Origin: Lentzea fradiae
GTDB taxonomy: Bacteria; Actinomycetota; Actinomycetes; Mycobacteriales; Pseudonocardiaceae
Length of the DNA stretch: 64,000 nt
NCBI RefSeq assembly: GCF_900100955.1
Contig: NZ_FNCC01000008.1
Span: forward strand, 62,001-126,000
Reading direction: 5' to 3'
A program made the translations under genes and the position numbers. Shown one piece after another: positions 52,676-61,627 of this stretch. The notes below the pieces were generated by a model. It ran no database searches. It was not told where the DNA came from and saw nothing but the letters and a program-made list of their open reading frames with translations. How positions within the stretch are numbered: position 1 is the stretch's first letter; each line of letters begins with the position of its first letter.

Positions 52676-53548
52676 TCAGCGAAGTGAAGTCACTCGAAGT
52701 ATCGACTCGCACACGGACACGAGCCGTTCTCGCAACGGCTTCGCCCGATCGGCGAAGACGGACTGCCGGCGGACGTACTCGGCACGCCCCTCCGGCGTCT
52801 CGATCGGCACCGGCTCGTAGCCCAGCCCGGCCAGGTCGTACGGGGACGCCCGCATGTCCAGCTCGCGCACGTCCACCGCCAGCTCGAAGCAGTCGGCGAC
52901 CAGCGAGGACGGCGTCGCGGGCTCCAGCTTATAACCCCACTTGAACAGGTCCATGTTGGCGTGGAGACAGCCCGGCTGCTCGTTGAGCACCTGGTCCTCG
53001 CGCGTCGGCAGCAGGGTGTTGCGCGGCCGTGCGGGCGGCGTGAAGAACCGGAACGCGTCGAAGTGGCCGCACTGGATCCTGCTCGCCTCGACCACCGCGT
53101 CGGTCCCGCCGCTGCCCAGGCGCAACGGCCACGCGTTGTGCCGGACCTCCTCCGGCTGCTGCCGGTAGACCATCGCCCATTCGTGCAGCCCGAAGCAGCC
53201 GAGCCGCGCCGGTCGGCTCAACGTGGCGGTGAGCAGCGCCTGGACGAACCGCAGCGTCTTCTCGCGCTGGGCGAAGAAGCTCTCCACGTCCAGCGTGACG
53301 CCCGCGTCGACCTGCTTGTAGTGCGGGAACGCGAGGTACTCGGCCGCGTCCTCCAGCACGACGCCCGGTCCGGGGTGCCAGCGTTCGAGCCGCACGGGCC
53401 GGTGGCTGTAGTAGGTGAAGAGGAAGTCCATGACCGGGTGCTTCTCCTTGCGCAGCTTCCGCTCCTGGTGCGGGCCGGTGAAGCGGCGCATGCGCGCGAC
53501 GTGCGAGTCGCGCAGGTCGTGCCATTCGGCACGGGTCAAGACCTCCAC
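52676..53548 (-). CDS. Conserved actinobacterial protein annotated elsewhere as 3-methyladenine DNA glycosylase
   Basis: 290 residues. 'HPVMDFLFTYYSHRPVRLER' and 'HPGPGVVLEDAAEYL', 'LGCFGLHEWAMVYRQQPEEV', 'RIQCGHFDAFRFFTPPARPR' are strongly conserved in a family of actinobacteria that databases call 3-methyladenine DNA glycosylase. I see no helix-hairpin-helix-GPD or AAG/Tag motif that supports that activity, so the name should be treated with caution. Many His, Cys and Trp residues suggest an enzyme. Confidence 0.75.
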   Translation of the reverse strand: MEVLTRAEWHDLRDSHVARMRRFTGPHQERKLRKEKHPVMDFLFTYYSHRPVRLERWHPGPGVVLEDAAEYLAFPHYKQVDAGVTLDVESFFAQREKTLRFVQALLTATLSRPARLGCFGLHEWAMVYRQQPEEVRHNAWPLRLGSGGTDAVVEASRIQCGHFDAFRFFTPPARPRNTLLPTREDQVLNEQPGCLHANMDLFKWGYKLEPATPSSLVADCFELAVDVRELDMRASPYDLAGLGYEPVPIETPEGRAEYVRRQSVFADRAKPLRERLVSVCESILRVTSLR

Positions 53549-53617
53549 GAGCGACTACCGTACGCGCATGGTGCAGAGCAAGGCCGCCGCGGTCGCCGAG
53601 TACCGGACGGCGCGAGG

Positions 53618-53863
53618 CTAAAGCGGCGGGACCAGTCCCGTGAACGTCCGCGCGCCGCTGCAGTGCGGGCACTCCCGGCCGTTGTCCACGGTCCTGGGCG
53701 TGCCGCTGATGATCGCGAGCGTCGGCGCGGCGATGTAGCTCGCACCCCCGCACAGGTGGCAGACGGTGCGCGGTTCGGGCGTGACGGCGAAGAGGTCGTC
53801 GACGTCGTCCTCGTCCTCGAAGTCGTCGTCCTCGGCGAACTCGTCCTCGTCGTCCTCGCTCAT
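53618..53863 (-). CDS. Small acidic zinc-ribbon protein
   Basis: 81 residues from ATG 53863 (ATG 53872 possible). The first 25 residues are almost all Asp/Glu; then CHLCGG and CPHCSG form a DnaJ-like zinc ribbon (CxxC-x27-CxxC). Small proteins of this kind may bind RNA, protein or metal; function unknown. It follows the HxlR gene, with ten bases between stop and start. Confidence 0.75.
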   Translation of the reverse strand: MSEDDEDEFAEDDDFEDEDDVDDLFAVTPEPRTVCHLCGGASYIAAPTLAIISGTPRTVDNGRECPHCSGARTFTGLVPPL

Positions 53864-53873
53864 GCTGCACAAC

Positions 53874-54305
53874 TTAGTGGGTCGGCTGGTCGGACGCCCT
53901 CACCAGTGACTCCCGCGTCGCCTCCTCGCCGCACGCCGCGCACACGACGCGCGGTTCCAGCACGTGGCCGCACGAGTGCTCCCACACGAGCGGGAGGGGC
54001 CCCTCCGTCACGTACGTGTCGCCCCACTCCTTGAGCATCAGCAGCACGTTGTGCAGCGCGCGTCCGGTGTCCGTGAGGACGTACTCGTGGCGCGGCGGGT
54101 GGTCGGAGTACTGCCGCTTCTCCAGGACACCGGCCGCGACCAGCTTCTTCAGCCGCACGGTGAGGACGTCGCGCGACGCCCCGGTGTGCGCGGCGATCTG
54201 GTCGAAGCGACCGTTGCCGAGGAAGACCTCGCGCAGCGCGAGCAGCGACCAGCGTTCGCCGACGACCTCCAGCGCGTTCGCGATCGAGCAGGTTCGCGGT
54301 GCCAT
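53874..54305 (-). CDS. HxlR-family regulator with C-terminal cysteine pair
   Basis: 143 residues, ATG 54305 with AGGATGG upstream. 'CSIANALEVVGERWSLLALR' with the conserved N-terminal Cys, winged helix 'LTVRLKKLVAAGVLEKRQYS', 'HEYVLTDTGRAL'. The C-terminal CGHVLEPRVVCAACGE is an extra zinc-ribbon-like element seen in some members. HxlR proteins sense aldehydes, quinones or redox state through the N-terminal Cys. It is divergent from an SDR gene that it probably controls. Confidence 0.9.
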   Translation of the reverse strand: MAPRTCSIANALEVVGERWSLLALREVFLGNGRFDQIAAHTGASRDVLTVRLKKLVAAGVLEKRQYSDHPPRHEYVLTDTGRALHNVLLMLKEWGDTYVTEGPLPLVWEHSCGHVLEPRVVCAACGEEATRESLVRASDQPTH

Positions 54306-54322
54306 GTGACCATCCTAGCAGT

Positions 54323-54373
54323 GAGTTGGATTATCCAACCGACGGCGCTATGGTAAGTTTGAGAATCCAACTC
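54323..54373. promoter_or_regulatory. HxlR-type operator region
   Basis: A GTTGGAT-T-ATCCAAC dyad (54325-54339) plus a second half-site: GAGTTGGATT (54323-54332) is repeated inverted as AATCCAACTC (54364-54373). The sites bracket a TATGGT -10-like box of the SDR gene, so binding would repress it. Confidence 0.65.
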
Positions 54374-54384
54374 AGGAGGTAGTG

Positions 54385-55041
54385 ATGGACTTCAGCAAGG
54401 CAGTCGTGCTGGTGACCGGTGCCAACCGCGGTCTGGGCCGCACGTTCGCCGCGGAGTTCGCGAAGCGCGGCGCCAAGGTGTACGCGGGTGCCCGCAACCC
54501 GGCGTCCGTCGAGGACCCGGACGTCATTCCCGTCCACCTCGACGTGACCGACGACGCGCAGGTCGAAGCGGTGGCGAAGGAGCTGGGCGACGTCACGATC
54601 GTCATCAACAACGCGGGCGTCCTGCTCGCGGGCGAGGACGTCGGCAGCATCAAGGCCGAGTACGACGTCAACGTGTTCGGCATCGTCCGGATGACCGACG
54701 CCTTCGCGCCCGTCCTCAAGGTCAACGGCGGCGGCGTGCTCGTCAACGTCCTGAGCATCGCGGCCTGGCTGGGCCGCCCCGCCTGGCGCGGCTACGCGTC
54801 CTCGAAGGCGGCGGCGTGGTCGCTCACCAGGTCGGCCAGGGAGGGCCTGCGCGAGCAGGGCACGCAGGTCATCGCGGTGCACTCGGCGTTCATCGACACC
54901 GACATGGCGGCGGCGCAGACCGGGCCCAAGATCACCACCGAGGACCTGGTCGCGCAGGTGCTGCGGGCCATCGAGAACGGCGACGACGAGGTGCTGGCCG
55001 ACGACACCACCCGTGCCGTCAAAGCCTCGCTGGCCTCCTGA
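54385..55041 (+). CDS. Short-chain dehydrogenase/reductase
   Basis: 218 residues from ATG 54385 with a perfect AGGAGGT site. NAD(P) motif 'VLVTGANRGLGRTFAAEFAK', NNAG ('IVINNAGVLLAGED'), catalytic Ser in 'NVLSIAAWLG' and YxxxK in 'YASSKAAAWSL'. Classical SDR of unknown substrate, controlled by the divergent HxlR gene. Confidence 0.93.
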   Translation: MDFSKAVVLVTGANRGLGRTFAAEFAKRGAKVYAGARNPASVEDPDVIPVHLDVTDDAQVEAVAKELGDVTIVINNAGVLLAGEDVGSIKAEYDVNVFGIVRMTDAFAPVLKVNGGGVLVNVLSIAAWLGRPAWRGYASSKAAAWSLTRSAREGLREQGTQVIAVHSAFIDTDMAAAQTGPKITTEDLVAQVLRAIENGDDEVLADDTTRAVKASLAS

Positions 55042-55051
55042 CGCCCGCCGC

Positions 55052-56077
55052 CTAGACCCAGCGCACGTGGGTGCCGTCGCGCACGGTGCCCACGTACTCC
55101 TCCAGCAGGTCCTCCAGCGCCACCGCGCCCAGCACCGTGCCGTCCGCCGACACGGCGCGCGCGAGGTGCGACTGGGCGCGGCGCAGTGCGGCCAGCGCCT
55201 CGTCCAGGTGCGCGTCCGCCGGTACGTCCGGCAGGCCCCGCACCCGCGACCGCGGCACGAGCGTCTCCGCGCCCTCCAGGTCCAGCACGTCCTTGACGTG
55301 CAGGTACCCGATCAGGCTGCCCTCGGACAGCACGGGGAACCGGGAGAAACCGGTCGTCGCGACGACGGACTCGATCTCCCCGACGGTCGGTGACGCCGAC
55401 ACCGTGGTCAGCCGGTCCAGCGGCACGAGCACGTCGGCCACCGTGCGCTGGGCCGAGGACAGCGTCTGCGTCAGCCGCCGGTGCTCGGAGTCCTCCAGCA
55501 GGCCCTCCGACCGCGACTGGCCGATCAGCAGCGACAGCTCGTCGGGCGTGTAGGCCGACTCCAGCTCGTCCACCGGCTCCACGTCGAAGCGCCGCAGCAC
55601 CCACCGGCCCACGGCGGTGAACCCGGCCAGCACCGGCGCGATCATCCGCGAGAACCCGTAGTGCACCGGCACCAGCCAGACCGCCGCCCGCTCGGGACCG
55701 GCGATCGCCAGGTTCTTCGGCACCATCTCGCCGAGGATCGTGTGCAGCGCGACGACGATGACCAGCGCCACCGCGAACGCCACGCCGTGCACCACGGCCA
55801 CCGGCAGCCCGACGGCGCCGAGCGGTCCTTCCAGGACGGACGCCAGCGCCGGTTCGGCGATGGCGCCCAGGCCCAGCGAGCACAGCGTGATGCCCAGCTG
55901 CGCGCCCGCGATCAGCAGCGGCAGCTCCTGCGACGCCTTGATGGCGGTGCGGGCCCGCGAGGACCCCTTGTCCGCCAACGCCTCCAGCCGGTCGCGGCGG
56001 GCGGTGATCACCGCGAACTCCGCGCCGACGAAGAAGGCGTTGCCCGCGAGCAGCAACAGCACAACCAGGAAGTTCAC
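55052..56077 (-). CDS. DUF21/CBS-domain (CNNM/CorC-type) membrane protein, short copy
   Basis: 341 residues. DUF21 membrane domain with four helices ('LVVLLLLAGNAFFVGAEFAV', 'IKASQELPLLIAGAQLGITL', 'VALVIVVALHTILGEMVPKN') followed by a CBS pair ('VLVPLDRLTTVSASPTVGEI', 'GTVLGAVALEDLLEEYVGTV'). It ends without the CorC_HlyC domain that its partner has. Magnesium or other divalent-ion export is the best-supported role of the family. Its ATG overlaps the partner's stop by four bases. Confidence 0.9.
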   Translation of the reverse strand: MNFLVVLLLLAGNAFFVGAEFAVITARRDRLEALADKGSSRARTAIKASQELPLLIAGAQLGITLCSLGLGAIAEPALASVLEGPLGAVGLPVAVVHGVAFAVALVIVVALHTILGEMVPKNLAIAGPERAAVWLVPVHYGFSRMIAPVLAGFTAVGRWVLRRFDVEPVDELESAYTPDELSLLIGQSRSEGLLEDSEHRRLTQTLSSAQRTVADVLVPLDRLTTVSASPTVGEIESVVATTGFSRFPVLSEGSLIGYLHVKDVLDLEGAETLVPRSRVRGLPDVPADAHLDEALAALRRAQSHLARAVSADGTVLGAVALEDLLEEYVGTVRDGTHVRWV

Positions 56078-57381
56078 GACGTCACCACCCTCAGCTCGGC
56101 CACGCGGTGCCGGTCCATCCGCGTCACCGTCACCCGCCAGTCGTCGACCCGGATCTCGTCGCCGACGTCGGGGATGCGCCCGAGCCGCGCCAGCACCAGG
56201 CCGGCCAGGGTCTCGTAGTCGCCCTCCGGCATCCGGAACCCGGTGGCCTCGGCCACCTCGTCGTCGCGCAGCAGGCCGGACACGAGCCAGCTGCCCTTGC
56301 CCAGCGACCGCACGGGCGGGGCCTCGCGCCGGTCGTGCTCGTCGCGCACGTCGCCGACGATCTCCTCGACGACGTCCTCCAGCGTCACCATGCCCGCCGT
56401 GCCGCCGTACTCGTCCACGACGAGCGCCGTCTGCAGGCCGGACGCGCGCAGCCGGTCGAGCAGCGCGTCACCCTCCAGCGTCTCGGGCACCGAGTACACC
56501 GGGCGGGTCAAGGCGGACAACGGGGTCGAACCGCGCAAAGCGGACGGAACGGCGAACGCCTGCTTGACGTGCACGATGCCCCGCACGTCGTCCAGCGAGC
56601 CGTCGTGCACCGGGAACCGCGAGAAACCGGTCTCCCGCGCCTTCAGCACGAGGTCCGCCACGGTCGCGTCGGCCCGCAGCGCCTCCACCCGCACTCGCGG
56701 CGTCATCAGCTCGCCCGCCGTGCGGTCGCCGAAGCGCAGCGACCGGTCCAGCAGCACCGCGGTGCCCTGGTCCAGCGTGCCGTGCTCGGCCGACGTGCGC
56801 ACCAGCGCGCCCAGCTCCTCGGGGGAGCGGGCGGACGCGAGCTCCTCGACCGGTTCCACGCCGAAGCGTCTGACCAGCCAGTTCGCCGAGTTGTTCATGG
56901 CGTGGATCAGCCAGCGGAAGACGGTGGAGAACCCCGCCTGCACGCTGACGACCCCGCGCGCGGTCTCGAGCGGCTTCGCGATCGCCAGGTTCTTCGGCAC
57001 CAGCTCGCCGAACACCATCGACAACGCCGTGGCGATGGCGAGCGCCAGCGCGAGCGACAGCCAGGAGGCGACCGACTCCGGCACGTTCACCGCCGTCAGG
57101 CCCGGCTTGATCAGCGACGCGATCGCGGGCTCCGCGATGTAGCCGGTGATGAGCGTGGTCAGCGTGATGGCGAGCTGAGCGCCGGAGAGCTGGAAGGACA
57201 ACGTCCGATGAGCACGGTCGATGGTGCGCGCCTTCGCGTCGCCCACCTCGGCGAGGTGCCGCTCGACGGTGCTGCGTTCCAGCGCGGTCAGCGAGAACTC
57301 CGCCGCCACCGCGATGAAGGTGCCCGCGGTCAGCGCCACGACGGCGACCAGACCGAGCACGCTCAAGAGGATTCCGGTCAC
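56074..57381 (-). CDS. DUF21/CBS/CorC_HlyC membrane protein, full-length copy
   Basis: 435 residues. Same DUF21 core ('AAEFSLTALERSTVERHLAE', 'FQLSGAQLAITLTTLITGYI', 'MVFGELVPKNLAIAKPLETA'), a CBS pair ('ELMTPRVRVEALRADATVAD', 'DEYGGTAGMVTLEDVVEEIV') and a C-terminal CorC_HlyC FAD-like domain ('LVSGLLRDDEVAEATGFRMP'). Encoded upstream of the short copy in one operon; the two probably form a hetero-oligomeric ion transporter, as paired copies are common in actinobacteria. Confidence 0.92.
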   Translation of the reverse strand: MTGILLSVLGLVAVVALTAGTFIAVAAEFSLTALERSTVERHLAEVGDAKARTIDRAHRTLSFQLSGAQLAITLTTLITGYIAEPAIASLIKPGLTAVNVPESVASWLSLALALAIATALSMVFGELVPKNLAIAKPLETARGVVSVQAGFSTVFRWLIHAMNNSANWLVRRFGVEPVEELASARSPEELGALVRTSAEHGTLDQGTAVLLDRSLRFGDRTAGELMTPRVRVEALRADATVADLVLKARETGFSRFPVHDGSLDDVRGIVHVKQAFAVPSALRGSTPLSALTRPVYSVPETLEGDALLDRLRASGLQTALVVDEYGGTAGMVTLEDVVEEIVGDVRDEHDRREAPPVRSLGKGSWLVSGLLRDDEVAEATGFRMPEGDYETLAGLVLARLGRIPDVGDEIRVDDWRVTVTRMDRHRVAELRVVTS

Positions 57382-57505
57382 CTGCGCGCTCCGTCAGAAC
57401 GGGCGACCGGGTTGGTATGCCAGCCTGGGCCAGACCCCATGGGGACGGCTCAACTCCTCGTGACTCAGGTACGTGTACAGCCCGACAAGCCTAATCGATG
57501 GCCAG

Positions 57506-58522
57506 TCAATTCTGCCCAGTCGAGGCGCGCAGCACCACCTCACCCGCCACCCGGACGGTGCGGGCCTCGTCACGCCCGGTGTCGAGCACGAGACCCGCGG
57601 CGATCTCGCCCATCTCCTCCAGCGGCAGCCGCACGGTCGACAGGGCGGGGACGGTGTCGCGCAGCGTCGGGATGTCGTCGAACCCGGCGATCGCCATGTC
57701 CTCCGGCACCCGCACGCCCCGTTCGCGCAGCGCGGCCATCGCGCCCATCGCCATGACGTCGGTCACGGCGAACACGCAGGTGGCGCGGGTCTTCGCGGCG
57801 AGCAGCTCCAGCGCGGCCTCGTAGCCGCCGTCGCGGGTGAAGGCTCCGCCGATCACGACCGGCGGGGCGATCCCGGCGTCGGCGAGGCCCGCCTTGAACC
57901 CGGCCAGCCGGTCGCGCGCCACCACCAGCTCGGGCGGACCGCCCAGCACGGCGAACCTCTTGTGCCCCAGCTCGGCGAGCGCGCGGGCGAGCGCCCTGCC
58001 TCCCGCCCGGTTGCCGGGCACGACCGTGTCGGTGCCGAGCTTCGCCTGCGACACGCACGCGACCCGCCCGCCCTGCTCGGTGAACGCGTCGATCTCCGCC
58101 GCGAGCCGCGCCTGCGCCGCCCGGTCCGTGGTCCGCGAGCCGGCGAGCACGACCGCGCGGGCCCGGTGCGCGCGCAGCGTGGACAGCAGCTCGGCCTCGC
58201 GCTCGGGACGGCGCCCCGTCGTGCCGAGCACGACGACGAGCCCGGCCTCCTCGGCCACCCGCGTCACCCCCGCCGCGATGCACGAGAAGTACGGGTCGGT
58301 GATGTCGTGCACGACGAGTCCGACGAGCGAGCTGGAGTTGCGGGCCAGCGCCTGCGCCGACGCGTTGGGCACGTAGCCGAGCTCCTCGGCGGTGCGCAGC
58401 ACGCGGTCGCTGAGGTCGCCGCTCACCTGCCGGGTGCTGCCGTTGAGCACCCGTGACGCGGTCGCCAACGACACACCCGCCTGCTTCGCCACCTCGGCGA
58501 GCGTCACCTGTCGGGCGGACAC
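57506..58522 (-). CDS. LacI-family repressor of the adjacent sugar operon
   Basis: 338 residues from GTG 58522, chosen because GGAGG lies at correct spacing; an upstream GTG overlaps that site. HTH 'VTLAEVAKQAGVSLATASRV' with hinge 'YVPNASAQALARN', and a sugar-binding core ('LVGLVVHDITDPYFSCIAAG', 'IAGFDDIPTLRDTVPALSTV'). Divergent from the oxidoreductase operon, with a perfect LacI palindrome over that operon's start region. Confidence 0.93.
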   Translation of the reverse strand: MSARQVTLAEVAKQAGVSLATASRVLNGSTRQVSGDLSDRVLRTAEELGYVPNASAQALARNSSSLVGLVVHDITDPYFSCIAAGVTRVAEEAGLVVVLGTTGRRPEREAELLSTLRAHRARAVVLAGSRTTDRAAQARLAAEIDAFTEQGGRVACVSQAKLGTDTVVPGNRAGGRALARALAELGHKRFAVLGGPPELVVARDRLAGFKAGLADAGIAPPVVIGGAFTRDGGYEAALELLAAKTRATCVFAVTDVMAMGAMAALRERGVRVPEDMAIAGFDDIPTLRDTVPALSTVRLPLEEMGEIAAGLVLDTGRDEARTVRVAGEVVLRASTGQN

Positions 58523-58574
58523 GACCACCTCCGTCGAACACGCATGTGAGCGCTGAGACTAGCTCGGCAGGAGG

Positions 58575-58628
58575 TTGACGTCCGCGAAGCACCGCGATTA
58601 GCGTGGCGGGAAAGCGCTTTCCAGCGCT
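58575..58628 (+). promoter_or_regulatory. Promoter and LacI operator of the sugar operon
   Basis: TTGACG (58575-58580), 18 bases, TAGCGT (58599-58604), then a perfect 14-base palindrome GGAAAGCGCTTTCC (58609-58622) across +1. A second AGCGCT core follows ten bases later (58623-58628) and a third lies at 58549-58554 near the repressor gene. Binding here should block transcription start. Confidence 0.75.
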
Positions 58629-58645
58629 CCTACCAGGGAGGTGTG

Positions 58646-59788
58646 ATGGCAGTTCGGACCATCGGAGTGGCGGTCAACGGCGTCACCGGGCGGATGGGGT
58701 ACCGCCAGCACCTGGTCCGGTCCCTGCTGCCGTTGCGCGACGAGGGCGTGCGGTTGCAGGACGGGACCTTGCTGAAGGTGGAACCGGTTCTCGTGGGCCG
58801 CAACGCCGACAAGCTCAAGGAGATCGCCGAGCGGCACGACCTCGCGCGCTGGACGACGGACCTCGACGGCGCGCTCTCGGACCCGTCGGTCGAGGTCTAC
58901 TTCGACTCGCAGGTGACGTCGCGGCACGTCGACTCGATCACCAGGGCGATCAGGGCCGGCAAGCACATCTACACCGAGAAGCCCGTCTCGGAGACGGTCG
59001 AGGAGGCGCTGGAGCTGGCGCGCCTGGCCGACGAGAAGGGCGTGAAGCACGGCGTCGTGGCGGACAAGCTGTACCTGCCGGGCATCCGCAAGCTCAAGCG
59101 GTTGGTCGACGGAGGCTTCTTCGGCCGGATCCTCAGCGTGCGCGGGGAGTTCGGCTACTGGGTCTTCGAGGGCGACTGGCAGCCCGCGCAGCGCCCGAGC
59201 TGGAACTACCGGGCCGAGGACGGCGGCGGCATCGTCTCGGACATGTTCTGCCACTGGAGCTACCTGCTGCACGACCTGTTCGGCCGGGTTGAGGCGGTCA
59301 CGGCCAAGGCGGTCACGCACATCCCCACCCGCTGGGACGAGCAGGGCAACGCCTACACCGCCACCGCGGACGACGCCGCGTACGGCATCTTCGAGATCGA
59401 GAACGGCGTGATCGCCCAGATCAACTCCTCGTGGTGCGTGCGCGTGCGCCGCGACGAGCTGGTCGAGTTCCAAGTGGACGGCACCGAGGGCAGCGCGGTC
59501 GCGGGCCTGCGGGAGTGCTTCGCGCAGCCCCGCGCCGTCACGCCGAAGCCGGTCTGGAACCCGGACCTGCCGGTCACCCACCCGTTCCGCGAGCAGTGGC
59601 AGCGGGTGCCGGACAACGAGGACTTCGACAACGGCTTCAAGGTGCAGTGGGCGGAGTTCCTGCGCCACGTCGTGGACGGCACGCCGTTCCCGCACGACTT
59701 CCGCGCGGGCGCCAGGGGAGTGGCACTGGCCGCCGCCGGCCTGCGGTCCTCTTCGGAGGGACGCCGGGTGGAGATCGCGGATGTCTAG
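58646..59788 (+). CDS. Gfo/Idh/MocA-family oxidoreductase
   Basis: 380 residues from ATG 58646 (AGGGAGG site). N-terminal Rossmann fold ('TIGVAVNGVTGRMGYRQHLV'), the EKP motif in 'GKHIYTEKPVSETVEEALEL', and the substrate half with 'YRAEDGGGIVSDMFCHWSYL' (catalytic D-x3-H). This family oxidises sugars or inositol with NAD(P), often to 3-keto forms. It opens a three-gene operon with DUF993 and a TIM-barrel isomerase. Confidence 0.92.
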   Translation: MAVRTIGVAVNGVTGRMGYRQHLVRSLLPLRDEGVRLQDGTLLKVEPVLVGRNADKLKEIAERHDLARWTTDLDGALSDPSVEVYFDSQVTSRHVDSITRAIRAGKHIYTEKPVSETVEEALELARLADEKGVKHGVVADKLYLPGIRKLKRLVDGGFFGRILSVRGEFGYWVFEGDWQPAQRPSWNYRAEDGGGIVSDMFCHWSYLLHDLFGRVEAVTAKAVTHIPTRWDEQGNAYTATADDAAYGIFEIENGVIAQINSSWCVRVRRDELVEFQVDGTEGSAVAGLRECFAQPRAVTPKPVWNPDLPVTHPFREQWQRVPDNEDFDNGFKVQWAEFLRHVVDGTPFPHDFRAGARGVALAAAGLRSSSEGRRVEIADV

Positions 59789-60821
59789 CCCCGGCGCACG
59801 CCACGGTGAACGCACCGTGTTCGCGGCGGCACACGTCGTGGCGGAGGACGAGCGCACGGTGGACTGGGACGCGACCCTCGCGTTCCGCCACCACCTCTGG
59901 TCGCACGGCCTGGGCGTCGCCGAGGCGATGGACACCGCGCAACGCGGCATGGGCCTCGACTGGCCCACGGCCGCCGAGCTGATCCGCCGCAGCGCCGCCG
60001 AGAAGGCGGGCCGGATCTGCGCCGGTGTCGCCACCGACCACCTGACCGGTGAGCCGGACCTCGACGAGGTGCTGGAGGCGTACCTCGAACAGCTGGACGT
60101 GGTGCAGCGGGCGGGCGCGCAGCCGGTGCTGATGTGCTCACGTCAGCTTGCCGCCGCGGCGAAGGGCCCGGAGGACTACGAGAAGGTCTACGGCACCCTG
60201 CTCGACAACGTCAGCGAACCGGTCGTCCTGCACTGGCTCGGCACCGCGTTCGACCCGGAGCTGGAGGGCTACTGGGGTGCGGCCGACGTCCCGCGGGCCA
60301 CGGCGAACTTCCTGGAGATCATCCACTCGCGACCGGACAAAGTGGACGGCGTGAAGGTCTCGCTGCTCGACGCGGACCACGAGATCGGCCTGCGGCGCGC
60401 ACTCCCGCCGGGCGTCAAGTGCTACACCGGCGACGACTTCAACTACCCGGAGCTGATCGCGGGCGACGAGCACGGGTACAGCCACGCGCTGCTCGGCATC
60501 TTCGACCCGATCGCCCCGGTCGCCGCGCAAGCCCTGCGCAAGCTCGCCGAAGGCGACACCGAGGAGTTCCACCGCATCCTGGCGCCGACGGTCCCGTTGT
60601 CCCGCCACCTGTTCGGCGCGCCGACGTACTACTACAAGACCGGCGTGGTGTTCCTCGCGTGGCTGGCCGGCCACCAGGACCGGTTCGTGCTGCTCGGCGG
60701 CCTGGAGACCGCCCGCACCGTCGAGCACCTCGCCGAGGCCAAGCGGCTCGCCGAGGCCGCCGGTGTCATCGACCCGGAGCTCGCCGGGAGGAGGTGGCGG
60801 GAGTGGCTCGCCTCTCGCTGA
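59781..60821 (+). CDS. DUF993/dihydrodipicolinate synthase-like aldolase family protein
   Basis: 346 residues, overlapping the oxidoreductase end by eight bases. 'RTVFAAAHVVAEDERTVDWD' and 'GMGLDWPTAAELIRRSAAEK', 'VLMCSRQLAAAAKGPEDYEK', 'DKVDGVKVSLLDADHEIGLR' are the DUF993 pattern. The lysine in GVKVSLLD matches the Schiff-base position of DapA-type aldolases. It probably cleaves or dehydrates a keto-sugar product of the oxidoreductase. Confidence 0.88.
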   Translation: MSSPGARHGERTVFAAAHVVAEDERTVDWDATLAFRHHLWSHGLGVAEAMDTAQRGMGLDWPTAAELIRRSAAEKAGRICAGVATDHLTGEPDLDEVLEAYLEQLDVVQRAGAQPVLMCSRQLAAAAKGPEDYEKVYGTLLDNVSEPVVLHWLGTAFDPELEGYWGAADVPRATANFLEIIHSRPDKVDGVKVSLLDADHEIGLRRALPPGVKCYTGDDFNYPELIAGDEHGYSHALLGIFDPIAPVAAQALRKLAEGDTEEFHRILAPTVPLSRHLFGAPTYYYKTGVVFLAWLAGHQDRFVLLGGLETARTVEHLAEAKRLAEAAGVIDPELAGRRWREWLASR

Positions 60822-61609
60822 ACCAGGCCACGGTCAAACGCGCCACCGTCGCCGAGGCCGTCGAGGGCTGCGTGCGGCACGGGATCGAGTCCATCGGGCT
60901 CTGGCGCGAACCGGTCGCCGACCACGGCCTGGAACGCACCGCCAAGCTCGTCGCGGACGCCGGGCTGCGGGTGTCCTCGCTGTGCCGCGGCGGGTTCCTC
61001 ACCGCCACCGACAACCGCGCCGCGCTCGACGACAACCGGCGCGCCATCGACGAGGCCGCCGCGCTGCGCACCGGCACGCTCGTCATGGTCGTCGGGGGAG
61101 TGCAGGGGGACAAGGACCTCGTCGGCGCACGTCACCGCGTGGCGGACGCGATCGCCGAGCTGTCCGGGTACGCGGCGCAGGCCGGTGTCGTGCTGGCCCT
61201 CGAACCCATGCACCCGGTGTTCTGCGCGGACCGCGGCGTGCTGTCGACGCTGTCGCAGGCCCTCGACCTCGCCGAACGGCTGCCGTCGGTCGGCGTCGTC
61301 GTGGACGCGCTGCACGTCTGGTGGGACCCCGACCTCGACGCGCAGATCGTGCGCGCGGGCCCGCACATCGCGTCCTACCAGGTGTGCGACTGGCTCACGC
61401 CGGTACCGGCGGACGTGCTGCTGGGCCGCGGCTACCCCGGCGACGGCGACATCGACCTGGTCCGCCTGACCCGGCAGGTCGCCGCGACGGGCTACGCGGG
61501 CGACGTCGAGGTGGAGATCTTCAACGCCGCGATCTGGGCGGCGGGCTTCGACGAGGTCATCGGGGAGGTGGCACGGCGGTACCGCGAGATCGTCGAGCCG
61601 GTGCTCTGA
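60803..61609 (+). CDS. Xylose isomerase-like TIM-barrel sugar isomerase/epimerase
   Basis: 268 residues from GTG 60803 (GTG 60794 also possible, but it abuts the GGAGGAG site). 'LSLNQATVKRATVAEAVEGC', metal-ligand 'VVLALEPMHPVFCADRGVLS', 'VGVVVDALHVWWDPDLDAQI' and 'GDVEVEIFN' fit the AP endonuclease 2/IolE-IolI-type fold. It overlaps the DUF993 gene by 19 bases and closes the sugar operon. Confidence 0.9.
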   Translation: MARLSLNQATVKRATVAEAVEGCVRHGIESIGLWREPVADHGLERTAKLVADAGLRVSSLCRGGFLTATDNRAALDDNRRAIDEAAALRTGTLVMVVGGVQGDKDLVGARHRVADAIAELSGYAAQAGVVLALEPMHPVFCADRGVLSTLSQALDLAERLPSVGVVVDALHVWWDPDLDAQIVRAGPHIASYQVCDWLTPVPADVLLGRGYPGDGDIDLVRLTRQVAATGYAGDVEVEIFNAAIWAAGFDEVIGEVARRYREIVEPVL

Positions 61610-61627
61610 GAACCGGTCACGGGAAGC

